DNA of 7,506 bases from Tepidiphilus sp. (lineage in GTDB: Bacteria; Pseudomonadota; Gammaproteobacteria; Burkholderiales; Rhodocyclaceae). The position numbers and the translations under genes were made by a program. The notes under the pieces were generated by a model. That model was not told the origin of the DNA and did not search any database. It saw only the letters and a list, made by a program, of their open reading frames with translations. This document shows, in pieces, positions 1-7,039 of the stretch (its first letter is position 1; the number at the start of each line of letters is the position of its first letter). Location of the stretch: the NCBI GenBank assembly GCA_028684345.1, contig JAQUGB010000082.1:1-7506 (forward strand), written 5' to 3'.

Positions 1-927
1 CAGCCGATCGAAGCGGCGATCGATCATCTCGTGCGCATCAGGATGCTCGCCCGCACCCTGCTCACCAAGCCGGTGGTGATCGGCGAGACCGGCTGGCCCA
101 GCGCCGGGCGCCAGCGCGAAGGGGCGATCCCTTCGCGCGTCAACCAGGCGCGCTACGTGCGCGAGTTCCTGGCCTTGGCGGAGCGTCACGGCTGGCAGTA
201 CAACTTCATCGAAGCGGTGGACCAGCCCTGGAAGCGCTGGATGGAGGGCACCGTCGGTGGCCACTGGGGCATGCTCGATACGTCGCTCGCGCCCAAATTC
301 CCCCTCACCGGGCCGATCGCCGAACGTGCGTCATTCTGGCCGGTGCTCGCCTGGGCGGGCATGGGCGCGACGCTACTGCTCCTCATGGCCGCGCCAAGAG
401 CCACAAGCGGACGCGAGCACGCATGGCATGCGCTCGTTGGCGCCGTGCTCGGGCTCATCGCGATGTGGCAGTGGGAACACGCCCTGCTGGCCTACCGCGA
501 CGCCGTGGAATGGGGCGTGCTGGGAGCGATCGGGCTCGCCTCGATTCTCGTCGCCGCGTGGCTTGCCGTGGCGCCGCGCCTGCCTTCCCAAACCACCGCG
601 TCCAAGTACGTCGCACTCGCACTGCGGCTCGTGCTCTTTTGCGCCGCCGTGGCCTCGGTATGGCTCGTGGTCGACGGCCGCTACCGCGACTTCCCCACCG
701 CGCTCTATCTGCCGCTCGCGCTCTTTGCCTGGCGCCGCGCCTGGCCCGTCTCCGCCGAAGAGCGCCTCTGGGCCTCGACCCTCTTCGCCTTCGGCCTCTA
801 CCGCTGGCTGGAAGAGCCGGGCAACGGTCAGGCGCTGCTGTGGGGCCTCACGGCGATGACGTTTGCGCGCGCCATCCACGCGGCACCTCGAACCACAGCC
901 GCGGCAAGACCCACAGCGCCGCGATGA
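1..927 (+). CDS. GH17-type beta-1,3-glucan-modifying protein with C-terminal membrane domain (NdvC-like), 5' end outside the window
   Basis: The reading frame is open from base 1, so the start and the N-terminal part of the GH17 domain lie upstream. The GTG at 31 is internal. Of 308 visible codons, the first ~100 are the end of a GH17 domain. They include the VIGETGWP motif, whose Glu (codon 29, bases 85-87) matches the family nucleophile, then IEAVDQPWK and WGML motifs. The same motifs recur in the GH17 domain of the gene at 1366, so the two are paralogous. About seven hydrophobic segments follow (codons ~111-130, 144-156, 171-190, 204-224, 231-243, 256-270, 277-290). GH17 domains of this proteobacterial type are known as beta-1,3-glucosyltransferases, and GH17 plus a membrane tail resembles Bradyrhizobium NdvC. 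A role in elongating, branching or cyclising periplasmic beta-glucan is inferred. The acid/base Glu is outside the window. The last 80 bp overlap the minus-strand gene. Confidence 0.85.
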   Translation, partial: QPIEAAIDHLVRIRMLARTLLTKPVVIGETGWPSAGRQREGAIPSRVNQARYVREFLALAERHGWQYNFIEAVDQPWKRWMEGTVGGHWGMLDTSLAPKFPLTGPIAERASFWPVLAWAGMGATLLLLMAAPRATSGREHAWHALVGAVLGLIAMWQWEHALLAYRDAVEWGVLGAIGLASILVAAWLAVAPRLPSQTTASKYVALALRLVLFCAAVASVWLVVDGRYRDFPTALYLPLALFAWRRAWPVSAEERLWASTLFAFGLYRWLEEPGNGQALLWGLTAMTFARAIHAAPRTTAAARPTAPR

Positions 928-1252
928 CCCCCGGCGTGGCGGCATAGAAGACCGTGGCCGCCAGGCCGAGCCACAGCGCCGCCACCGCCCAGCGGCGCGA
1001 TCCACGAAGCTGGGAGATGGCCGCGCACAACACGGCCACCCAACCGATGCGTTCCTCGAGAAACGCCTGAACCAGCAAGAACTTGGCCGCACAGGCAAAG
1101 CCTCCTCCGGGCACCCACTTGCCGCCGCAGGCCGCCGGCGCGAGTTGCGCCTCCAGCCATCCGAAGCGCACCCATAGGCAGGCGAGCCCCACCAGGATCG
1201 CACCCAAGAACCAGCCGCGCACCAAGGCGCGCCATCCGCTCTTCTTCATCAT
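848..1252 (-). CDS. small hydrophobic membrane protein of unknown function
   Basis: I do not recognise this 134-residue protein. It begins with a short basic MMKK stretch, then strongly hydrophobic segments at about residues 14-32, 51-80 (one long or two short), 86-103 and 107-121, so three to four membrane passes are likely. Between the first two lies a Gly/Pro-rich loop with Cys42 and Cys54, which could pair if it is periplasmic. An in-frame TAG about 15 bases upstream limits the start to one of two adjacent ATGs (1252 or 1249). Only a weak GGG precedes them. Alternative frames here give Arg/Gly-rich low-quality protein, whereas this frame shows coherent membrane segments and a positive N-terminus. 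The gene overlaps the end of the GH17 gene tail-to-tail by 80 bp and diverges from the ndvB-like gene, so it is transcribed against the glucan genes. A link to glucan synthesis or transport is possible from position only. Confidence 0.7.
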   Translation of the reverse strand: MMKKSGWRALVRGWFLGAILVGLACLWVRFGWLEAQLAPAACGGKWVPGGGFACAAKFLLVQAFLEERIGWVAVLCAAISQLRGSRRWAVAALWLGLAATVFYAATPGVIAALWVLPRLWFEVPRGWRAQTSSP

Positions 1253-1365
1253 CCCGTTCGCCGTCTACATCCACCAGGAAACAAACATTTTCTCATCGCC
1301 CCGGCCAATTCCGCACGGGAAGCCGTAAAATCGTCCGTTATCCTCCCGTACCACGGATCGATGCA
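1253..1365. promoter_or_regulatory. divergent intergenic region with a candidate -10 element for the ndvB-like gene
   Basis: This 113-bp gap separates the minus-strand membrane gene from the ndvB-like gene, so it should hold both promoters. It contains the most AT-rich stretch nearby (about 1280-1296). On the + strand TAAAAT at 1326-1331 is a good -10 hexamer, about 35 bases before the start codon, but no convincing -35 hexamer sits 16-18 bases upstream. A 6-bp inverted repeat (ACGGGA 1315-1320, TCCCGT 1344-1349) flanks the -10. It could be an operator half-site pair but is short enough to be chance. No clear minus-strand promoter was found. Confidence 0.4.
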
Positions 1366-1368
1366 GTG
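1355..1368 (+). promoter_or_regulatory. weak ribosome binding site and GTG start of the ndvB-like gene
   Basis: GGA at 1355-1357 lies 8 bases before the GTG at 1366, a workable but weak Shine-Dalgarno. The nearby ATG at 1361 is in another frame and reads Met-Gln-stop, its TGA (1367-1369) overlapping the GTG. The GTG is the likely start because it leads straight into a typical N-terminal membrane anchor. No in-frame ATG precedes that anchor closely. Confidence 0.5.
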
Positions 1369-4095
1369 AGCGTAAAACTCCATCTCTTCTGGCGGGCGCT
1401 CGTCGCCCTCGCCCTTACCCTGCTCGTGATGTTCGGAACCTTCAAGCTATGGGAATGGCAGACGCGGGGCGATACCATGCCCGGCGTCTCGGGCGAGATC
1501 GGCGGCTTCGCCTACACCCCTTTCCGTCGTGACCAGTCTCCCTTCGAAAAGAAGTATCCCACGCCCGAACAGGTGGCCGAAGACCTCGACATCCTGAGTA
1601 AGTACACTCGTCGCATCCGTACTTACGGCGTTACCGACGTTCCCTCGATCTATCCCCTGGCCGAAGAAAAAGGCTTCACCGTCACCATGGGTTTGTGGGT
1701 CTCGGCCGACGAGGAACTCTCCGAGCGGGAAATTACCGAGGGCTTTGCGCTCCTAAAGCGGCACAAGAACATCGAACGCATCGTGGTGGGCAATGAAGCG
1801 CTGCTGCGCAAGGAAATGACGGTGGCCGAGATGGCGTCCTATCTCGACCGCGTGCGCGCCGACATCCGCCGCCAGTTCCGCAAAGGACAACGTCCTCCGG
1901 TCTCTACCGCCGAACCTTGGCACGTCTGGCTCGCCAACCCCGAGCTCGTCGACCACGTCGATTACCTCATGGTGCACCTGCTGCCCTATCACGAGGGCAT
2001 CTCATCCGCACGGGCGCTCGAATACGCTTTCAACCGTTACGAAGAGCTGAGGCAGCGTTTCCCAAAGAAACCTATCGTCATCGGCGAGATCGGCTGGCCC
2101 ACCAGAGGCGAGGTGATGCCCAACCTCATGGGCGGCGACGAATACGCCCGTGCCGCCTCCGAAGACGCCGCCCGCTTCGTGCGCGGGTTCCTCGCCGATC
2201 CACGCTCGGCCTTCCTCGATTACTTCATCATGGAGGCGTTCGATCAGCCCTGGAAAGTCGCCGTGGAAGGCTGGGCGGGTTCCTACTGGGGCATGTTCGA
2301 CGCCGATCGTCAGCTCAAGTATTCCCTCGACGGTCTCATCGTGAGCGACGTGCGCTGGAAAGAAAAAGCGCGGCTGGCGGTGACGGTCGCAGCCGTGCCC
2401 ATGTTCCTCATCGCCTTCGCTCTGGGTAGCTGGAACGTGCTCGGGCGCCTGTGGCTCATGGGCTTGGTGCAGCTCTCCGCGGCCGTACTCGTGGTCGGCG
2501 TCTATCTGCCCAAGGATTATTACCTCTCGCGGGGCGATCTCGTCGGTCTCGTCTTCCTCATCTTTGCCACGCTCATCACCATCGCCGTACTGCTGTCGCA
2601 CGGGTTCGAGTTCGGCGAGGTGCTCTTCAAGCGCCAATGGCGCCGGCGCTTCACGCCGCGCGAACCTCTGCCGCCCGAGCAGCAGCCTTTCGTTTCCATT
2701 CACCTCGCCTGCTACAACGAGCCGCCCGAGATGGTGATCGCCACCATCGACTCGCTCGCCCGGCTCGATTACGCCAACTTCGAGGTGATCGTCGTCGACA
2801 ACAACACCACCGACGAGGCCCTGTGGAAGCCGGTGGAGGCGCACTGTGCCACGCTCGGGCCACGTTTCCGCTTCTTCCACCTGCCGAAGTGGCCCGGGTT
2901 CAAGGCCGGGGCGCTCAATTTCGCCCTAAAGCAGACAGATCCGCGCGCCGAGATCATCGGTGTAGTCGATGCCGACTACGTCGTCGAACCCGATTGGCTC
3001 GCCCGTCTCGTGCCGCACTTCCTCGACAGCCCTCAGGTGGCGGTGGTCCAAGCGCCGCAGGCGCACCGCGACTTCGAACACAGCTTCTTCCAGCGCATGT
3101 GCAACTGGGAATTCGAGGGCTTTTTCCGCATCGGCATGCACCACCGCAACGAGCGCAACGCCCTGATCCAGCACGGCACGATGACGCTCATCCGTCGGCA
3201 GGCTCTGGAGGAAGTCGGCGGCTGGTCGGAATGGTGCATCTGCGAAGATACCGAACTCGGCCTGCGCCTGATCGAGCTCGGCTACGAAACCCGCTATATC
3301 GATCACATCTTCGGCCGCGGACTCACGCCGTCGGACTTCGCCGCCATCAAGTCGCAGCGCTTCCGCTGGGCGTTCGGTGCGATGCAGATCCTCAAAGCCC
3401 ATTTGCCCAAGCTCCTGGGGCTGCGACCCTCGAAGCTGAACTTCGCCCAGCGCTACCACTTCCTCACCGGCTGGTTCGCCTGGTTCGGCGACGCGCTGCA
3501 CCTCGTCTTCGCGCTCGCGTCCATCTACTGGACGCTGGGCATGATCCACTTCCCCAAAACCTTCGCCCTGCCAGTCGCATCGCTCGCCATGCCGGTGCTC
3601 GGTTTCATGGCCTTCAAGACCGCACTCGGGCCCGTCCTCTACCGGCGCACCATGCACACGCGCTGGAGTGACATCCTCGGCGCCTCGATTCTCTCGGTCG
3701 GCTTGGCGCACACCATCGCGCGCGGCGTCTTCGCCGGGCTCTTCCAGAAGAAAGGCACCTTCGTGCGCACCCCCAAAGGTTGGCGTGCCAAAGGAACGTT
3801 TGCCTTCTTTGGCCCCATCCGCGAGGAACTCGGCCTGCTCGCGACGATCCTATTGGGTGCAGGGGTTCTCGTGGCAGAACGAGGGTTGCTCGACCTGGAA
3901 ATCAAGCTCTGGGTCTCCATCCTCATGCTGCAGGCGATCCCCTATCTGGCCGCGCTGCTGTGCCAGATCATCGCCTATTTGCCCGACAATGGCCCAGCGC
4001 AAGAGAGACTTCCCCAAACGTCTTCGCCGCATCAGGGAAGCCATGAACCGGCTCCGGGAACTCCGGCCGGCGTTTCGGGTACAATGGCTCATTGA
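1366..4095 (+). CDS. ndvB: bifunctional membrane GH17 / GT2 beta-glucan synthase (NdvB-like)
   Basis: This 909-residue protein joins two enzymes and should make beta-(1,3)-glucan, probably cyclic and periplasmic, from UDP-glucose. Residues ~9-27 form a signal anchor. Residues ~45-325 are a GH17 domain with VGNE (Glu144, acid/base) and VIGEIGWP (Glu241, nucleophile), plus MEAFDQPWK. Three membrane segments (~336-354, 361-380, 391-411) put the next domain in the cytoplasm while GH17 is periplasmic. Residues ~442-680 are GT2 with VVDNN (Asp478), VDADY (Asp535/Asp537, the DxD), CEDTE (Glu627-Asp628) and QRFRW (Gln664, Arg667, Trp668), the full set of a processive synthase. About five further hydrophobic stretches follow (~700-726, 732-752, 772-790, 822-837, 846-872), then a Ser/Pro/Gly-rich tail. 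There is no PilZ domain. P. aeruginosa NdvB has the same layout and similar length. It is probably transcribed from its own promoter. The exact glucan linkage and cyclisation cannot be read from sequence. Confidence 0.88.
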   Translation: MSVKLHLFWRALVALALTLLVMFGTFKLWEWQTRGDTMPGVSGEIGGFAYTPFRRDQSPFEKKYPTPEQVAEDLDILSKYTRRIRTYGVTDVPSIYPLAEEKGFTVTMGLWVSADEELSEREITEGFALLKRHKNIERIVVGNEALLRKEMTVAEMASYLDRVRADIRRQFRKGQRPPVSTAEPWHVWLANPELVDHVDYLMVHLLPYHEGISSARALEYAFNRYEELRQRFPKKPIVIGEIGWPTRGEVMPNLMGGDEYARAASEDAARFVRGFLADPRSAFLDYFIMEAFDQPWKVAVEGWAGSYWGMFDADRQLKYSLDGLIVSDVRWKEKARLAVTVAAVPMFLIAFALGSWNVLGRLWLMGLVQLSAAVLVVGVYLPKDYYLSRGDLVGLVFLIFATLITIAVLLSHGFEFGEVLFKRQWRRRFTPREPLPPEQQPFVSIHLACYNEPPEMVIATIDSLARLDYANFEVIVVDNNTTDEALWKPVEAHCATLGPRFRFFHLPKWPGFKAGALNFALKQTDPRAEIIGVVDADYVVEPDWLARLVPHFLDSPQVAVVQAPQAHRDFEHSFFQRMCNWEFEGFFRIGMHHRNERNALIQHGTMTLIRRQALEEVGGWSEWCICEDTELGLRLIELGYETRYIDHIFGRGLTPSDFAAIKSQRFRWAFGAMQILKAHLPKLLGLRPSKLNFAQRYHFLTGWFAWFGDALHLVFALASIYWTLGMIHFPKTFALPVASLAMPVLGFMAFKTALGPVLYRRTMHTRWSDILGASILSVGLAHTIARGVFAGLFQKKGTFVRTPKGWRAKGTFAFFGPIREELGLLATILLGAGVLVAERGLLDLEIKLWVSILMLQAIPYLAALLCQIIAYLPDNGPAQERLPQTSSPHQGSHEPAPGTPAGVSGTMAH
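4080..4085 (+). promoter_or_regulatory. candidate -10 hexamer for ettA inside the 3' end of the ndvB-like gene
   Basis: TACAAT is a near-consensus sigma-70 -10 element, 32 bases before the ettA ATG, which would give a leader of about 25 bases. The -35 position (around 4056-4063) is GC-rich and does not match TTGACA, so strength is uncertain. It would uncouple the housekeeping ettA from the glucan gene upstream, although the two stop/start codons are only 22 bases apart and read-through is also possible. Confidence 0.45.
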
Positions 4096-4108
4096 ACCGT
4101 AATTTCGT

Positions 4109-4113
4109 AGGAG
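4109..4113 (+). promoter_or_regulatory. Shine-Dalgarno sequence of ettA
   Basis: AGGAG stands four bases before the ATG at 4118. It is the strongest ribosome binding site in the window, and it fixes the ettA start, in agreement with the conserved N-terminus MAQYV. Confidence 0.75.
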
Positions 4114-4117
4114 TGTC

Positions 4118-5785
4118 ATGGCTCAGTATGTCATGTCCATGCTTCGGGTGAACAAGGTCGTTCCCCCCAAGCGTCAGATCATCAAGGACATCTCGCTTTC
4201 CTTCTTTCCCGGCGCCAAGATCGGGCTGCTCGGTTTGAACGGCGCGGGCAAATCCACCGTGCTGCGCATCATGGCCGGCGTCGACAAGGAATACGACGGC
4301 GAGGTGCAATGGCAGCCCGGCATCCGCATCGGTTACCTGCCGCAGGAACCCCAGCTCGACCCGGAAAAGACCGTGCGCGAAGAAGTCGAAGAGGGTCTGG
4401 GCGAACTCATCGAGGCGCGGCGCAAGCTCGAGGAGATCTACGCCGCCTATGCCGAGCCCGACGCCGACTTCGAGAAACTCGCCGAAGAGCAGGCCAAATA
4501 CGAGGCCATCCTCGCCAGCGCCGGCACTGACCTCGAAAACCAGATGGAGATCGCCGCCGACGCGCTGCGCCTGCCCCCGTGGGACGCCAAGATCGCGCAC
4601 CTCTCCGGCGGCGAGAAGCGGCGCGTGGCGCTGTGCAAGCTCCTCCTCTCCAAGCCCGACATGCTGCTGCTCGACGAACCCACCAACCACCTCGACGCCG
4701 AATCGGTCGAGTGGCTCGAGCAGTACCTCGTGCGTTTTCCCGGCACGGTGGTGGCCGTCACGCACGACCGCTATTTCCTCGACAATGCCGCCGAATGGAT
4801 CCTGGAACTCGACCGTGGCGAGGGTATTCCCTGGAAGGGCAATTACACTTCCTGGCTGGAGCAGAAGGAAAAACGCCTGGAGCAAGAAGCCAAGGCCGAA
4901 GCCGCCCGCCTCAAGGCGATGAAGCAAGAACTCGAGTGGGTACGCCAGAACCCCAAAGGGCGGCAGGCGAAATCCAAGGCGCGTCTGGCGCGCTACGAGG
5001 AGCTCGCCTCGATCGAATACCAGCGCCGCAACGAGACGCAGGAGATCTTCATTCCGCCCGGTGAGCGGCTCGGCGACAAGGTGATCGAATTCCACCACGT
5101 GAGTAAAGGCTTCGGCGATCGGCTGCTCATCGACGACCTCTCCTTCTCCGTACCCAGGGGGGCGATCGTCGGCATCATCGGCCCCAACGGCGCGGGTAAA
5201 TCCACTCTTTTCCGCATGATCCTCGGCAAGGAACAGCCCGATTCCGGCACGATCGAGATCGGCCCGACGGTGAAAATCGCTGCCGTGGATCAATCCCGCG
5301 AAGGGCTCGATCCCAACAAGACGGTGTGGGAAGAAGTCTCCGGGGGGCTCGACATCCTCAAGGTCGGTGCTTTCGAGATGCCCAGCCGGGCCTACCTCGG
5401 CCGCTTCAACTTCAAGGGAGCGGATCAGCAAAAACCCGTGGGCAAACTCTCGGGCGGTGAGCGTGGACGGCTGCACCTCGCCAAGACCCTGATCCAGGGG
5501 GGCAACGTGCTGCTACTCGACGAACCCTCCAACGACCTCGACGTGGAGACGCTGCGAGCGCTCGAAGAAGCGCTCCTCGAATTCCCCGGCTGTGCGCTGG
5601 TGATCAGCCACGACCGCTGGTTCCTCGACCGCATCTGCACCCACATCCTCGCGGCCGAAGGCGACTCGCAGTGGACCTTCTTCGAGGGCAACTACCGCGA
5701 ATACGAAGAGGACAAGAAAAAGCGCCTCGGCGAAGACGCCGCCCGCCCGCGGCGCGTCCGTTACAAGCCGCTCGCACGCGCCTGA
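4118..5785 (+). CDS. ettA: energy-dependent translational throttle protein EttA (ABC-F ATPase)
   Basis: EttA binds the ribosomal E site and gates entry into the elongation cycle according to the ATP/ADP ratio. It is soluble and has no membrane segments. At 555 residues it has the length of E. coli EttA. The first ABC domain has Walker A GLNGAGKST (39-47), signature LSGGE (162-166), Walker B LLLLDEP with catalytic Glu187, and switch THDRYF (His216). The charged helical insert at ~90-140 is the EttA-type arm. A basic coiled-coil linker (~242-322) follows, rich in Lys, Arg and Glu. The second domain has Walker A GPNGAGKST (355-363), signature LSGGE (444-448), Walker B with Glu469, and SHDRWF (His498). 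Both ATPase sites are complete, and the two catalytic Glu are offset by one from the E. coli positions. The C-terminal tail is Arg/Lys-rich. Its stop codon abuts the stop of the convergent kinase gene. Confidence 0.97.
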   Translation: MAQYVMSMLRVNKVVPPKRQIIKDISLSFFPGAKIGLLGLNGAGKSTVLRIMAGVDKEYDGEVQWQPGIRIGYLPQEPQLDPEKTVREEVEEGLGELIEARRKLEEIYAAYAEPDADFEKLAEEQAKYEAILASAGTDLENQMEIAADALRLPPWDAKIAHLSGGEKRRVALCKLLLSKPDMLLLDEPTNHLDAESVEWLEQYLVRFPGTVVAVTHDRYFLDNAAEWILELDRGEGIPWKGNYTSWLEQKEKRLEQEAKAEAARLKAMKQELEWVRQNPKGRQAKSKARLARYEELASIEYQRRNETQEIFIPPGERLGDKVIEFHHVSKGFGDRLLIDDLSFSVPRGAIVGIIGPNGAGKSTLFRMILGKEQPDSGTIEIGPTVKIAAVDQSREGLDPNKTVWEEVSGGLDILKVGAFEMPSRAYLGRFNFKGADQQKPVGKLSGGERGRLHLAKTLIQGGNVLLLDEPSNDLDVETLRALEEALLEFPGCALVISHDRWFLDRICTHILAAEGDSQWTFFEGNYREYEEDKKKRLGEDAARPRRVRYKPLARA

Positions 5786-7039
5786 TCATTCCCGGCCGGA
5801 ATCTTCTTCCTCCGGCCGGGAAAACGCGACCCGGACTCGGGTGCCTCCCGTAGCGGGTCGCTCGAAGTGCAGGATCCACCCCTCCCGTTCGCACAGCCGG
5901 CGTACGATCGTCAACCCACGGCCACGAGCCTGGGCTCGAGCCATGTCCTGATCAGGAAGGCCGATCCCGTCGTCTTCGATATTCACCCCCTGCGCATCGA
6001 CGCTTACCACGACCCGATGGCAGCGGGCGTGCTGCAGGGCATTACGCACCAGATTGGTCACGATCACCGCGAGCGCCTGGGGCGAGCCATGCAGCGTCGG
6101 GTTCGCCTCGACGCTGAAATGCAGGACAGGGCCTCCGTCTCGTGGGGTGAATTCGATCTGAGCAAGGCAATTGCGAACGATTTCGCTCACGTCGAATTCC
6201 TCCCGCGTTGCTTCCGGTTCGCGCGCGAGCAGCAGGAGGGTCTCGATGGTCTCGGCCATCCGTGCGCTCGCGTGATCGATACGCGCCAGGGCCCTCCGGG
6301 AACGCTCCGAGAGAGAGGGGTCTGACGCGAGCAGCTCTGCTGCATGGCGGATCACGGTAAGCGGCGTGCGCAGCTCGTGGCTCGCGTCGGCCGAAAAATC
6401 CCGCTCACGCGAGAGGGCCTCGAGCATGCGCTGCCGGTAGTCGTCGAGCGCCCGCGCCAGCACCAACACCTCGTCGTCCATGTCCTCGTCGGCCAGTCGC
6501 AGCTCGGGGGAGAAATCATGTGCCACGCTCAAACGCTCGGTGAGTCGGTCGAGCGGCGCGAGCAAACGGCGGGAGAAGTAGAACCCGAACCACAGCGCTG
6601 CATAGCCGGCGAGCACGGCACCCGTGAGCACGATGAGCGCGCTCACCCATTCTCGCCGTTCGATACTGGAGATGTCGTGGAGCACGGCAAAGCGCTGGCC
6701 ATCGGTGAGAGAAGCGACCCCCGCGATCCAGCCCTTGCTCCCGAGTTCGACTTCATGCACGCCATCGGGCAGGAGAAAAACGGCATCTGGCAAAGTGTCG
6801 AGTTCGAGGGCGTACAAGACGAGGACATTGGGATGGCGTGGATGCGAACGCAAGGCGAAGTTCTCCGGCGCCGCTATGAGGCTATCGAGACGCTCTTGCA
6901 CCACCTCCATCACCGCGCGTTCTTCCAGCTCGTAGCTCACCCAGAGCATCATGCCGGAGACGAGTGGCCCCAAAGCCACCCCGAGGAAAGCAAAGGCGGT
7001 GATGAGCCGAATGCGCAGGCTATGCGGACGTTTCTTCAT
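5786..7039 (-). CDS. membrane sensor histidine kinase of a two-component system
   Basis: This 417-residue kinase should sense an envelope signal and phosphorylate the response regulator encoded just upstream. The start is the ATG at 7039 (MKKRPHSL), giving a basic N-terminus before membrane helix 1 (~11-35). A longer in-frame version reaching 7147 would only add non-conserved residues read out of the regulator gene. A periplasmic domain of about 95 residues (~36-131) ends in ERRE (127-130). Helix 2 is at ~132-153, followed by a HAMP-like linker. The dimerisation domain has DASHELRTPL with His221 as phosphate acceptor. The ATPase domain shows the N box (Asn329, Asn333), DDGIGLP (356-362) and GRGL (373-376). 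G1 and G2 are only ~12 residues apart, so the ATP lid is short and no F box is obvious. The two-helix layout and size resemble ColS-type kinases, but I cannot name the system. The start overlaps the regulator gene by 20 bp. Confidence 0.92.
   Translation of the reverse strand: MKKRPHSLRIRLITAFAFLGVALGPLVSGMMLWVSYELEERAVMEVVQERLDSLIAAPENFALRSHPRHPNVLVLYALELDTLPDAVFLLPDGVHEVELGSKGWIAGVASLTDGQRFAVLHDISSIERREWVSALIVLTGAVLAGYAALWFGFYFSRRLLAPLDRLTERLSVAHDFSPELRLADEDMDDEVLVLARALDDYRQRMLEALSRERDFSADASHELRTPLTVIRHAAELLASDPSLSERSRRALARIDHASARMAETIETLLLLAREPEATREEFDVSEIVRNCLAQIEFTPRDGGPVLHFSVEANPTLHGSPQALAVIVTNLVRNALQHARCHRVVVSVDAQGVNIEDDGIGLPDQDMARAQARGRGLTIVRRLCEREGWILHFERPATGGTRVRVAFSRPEEEDSGRE
5789..5822. 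terminator. GC-rich hairpin between convergent ettA and the kinase gene
   Basis: A perfect 12-bp inverted repeat (arms 5789-5800 and 5811-5822, core CCCGGCCGGA/TCCGGCCGGG) with a 10-base loop begins three bases after the ettA stop. It lies wholly inside the last codons of the minus-strand kinase gene. No T-run follows it on either strand, so it is not a textbook intrinsic terminator. It may pause polymerase, aid Rho-dependent ending or protect the ettA mRNA 3' end. Confidence 0.5.

Noticed and set aside
1315..1349. ACGGGA/TCCCGT inverted repeat flanking the candidate -10
   Set aside because: Six-base arms 23 bases apart are expected by chance in GC-rich DNA, so it is not listed as an operator.
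2451..3671. 406-codon + strand frame inside the ndvB-like gene
   Set aside because: Its Arg/Ala/Pro-rich translation is typical of the wrong frame of a GC-rich gene, and the GT2 motifs are all in the other frame.
4063..4070. CCGGCCGG octamer before ettA, also present in both arms of the hairpin after ettA
   Set aside because: A self-complementary GC octamer is common at this base composition. Three copies flanking one gene are suggestive but not enough to call a repeat family.
3989..4102. 37-residue basic peptide starting at the ATG at 3989, crossing the end of the ndvB-like gene
   Set aside because: There is no Shine-Dalgarno before it and it lies inside a real gene, so chance is the simplest explanation.
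3968..5476. Long open frame (502 codons) on the minus strand opposite ettA
   Set aside because: It is a mirror of the strongly codon-biased ettA gene. The product has no recognisable domain or motif, and ettA itself is certain.
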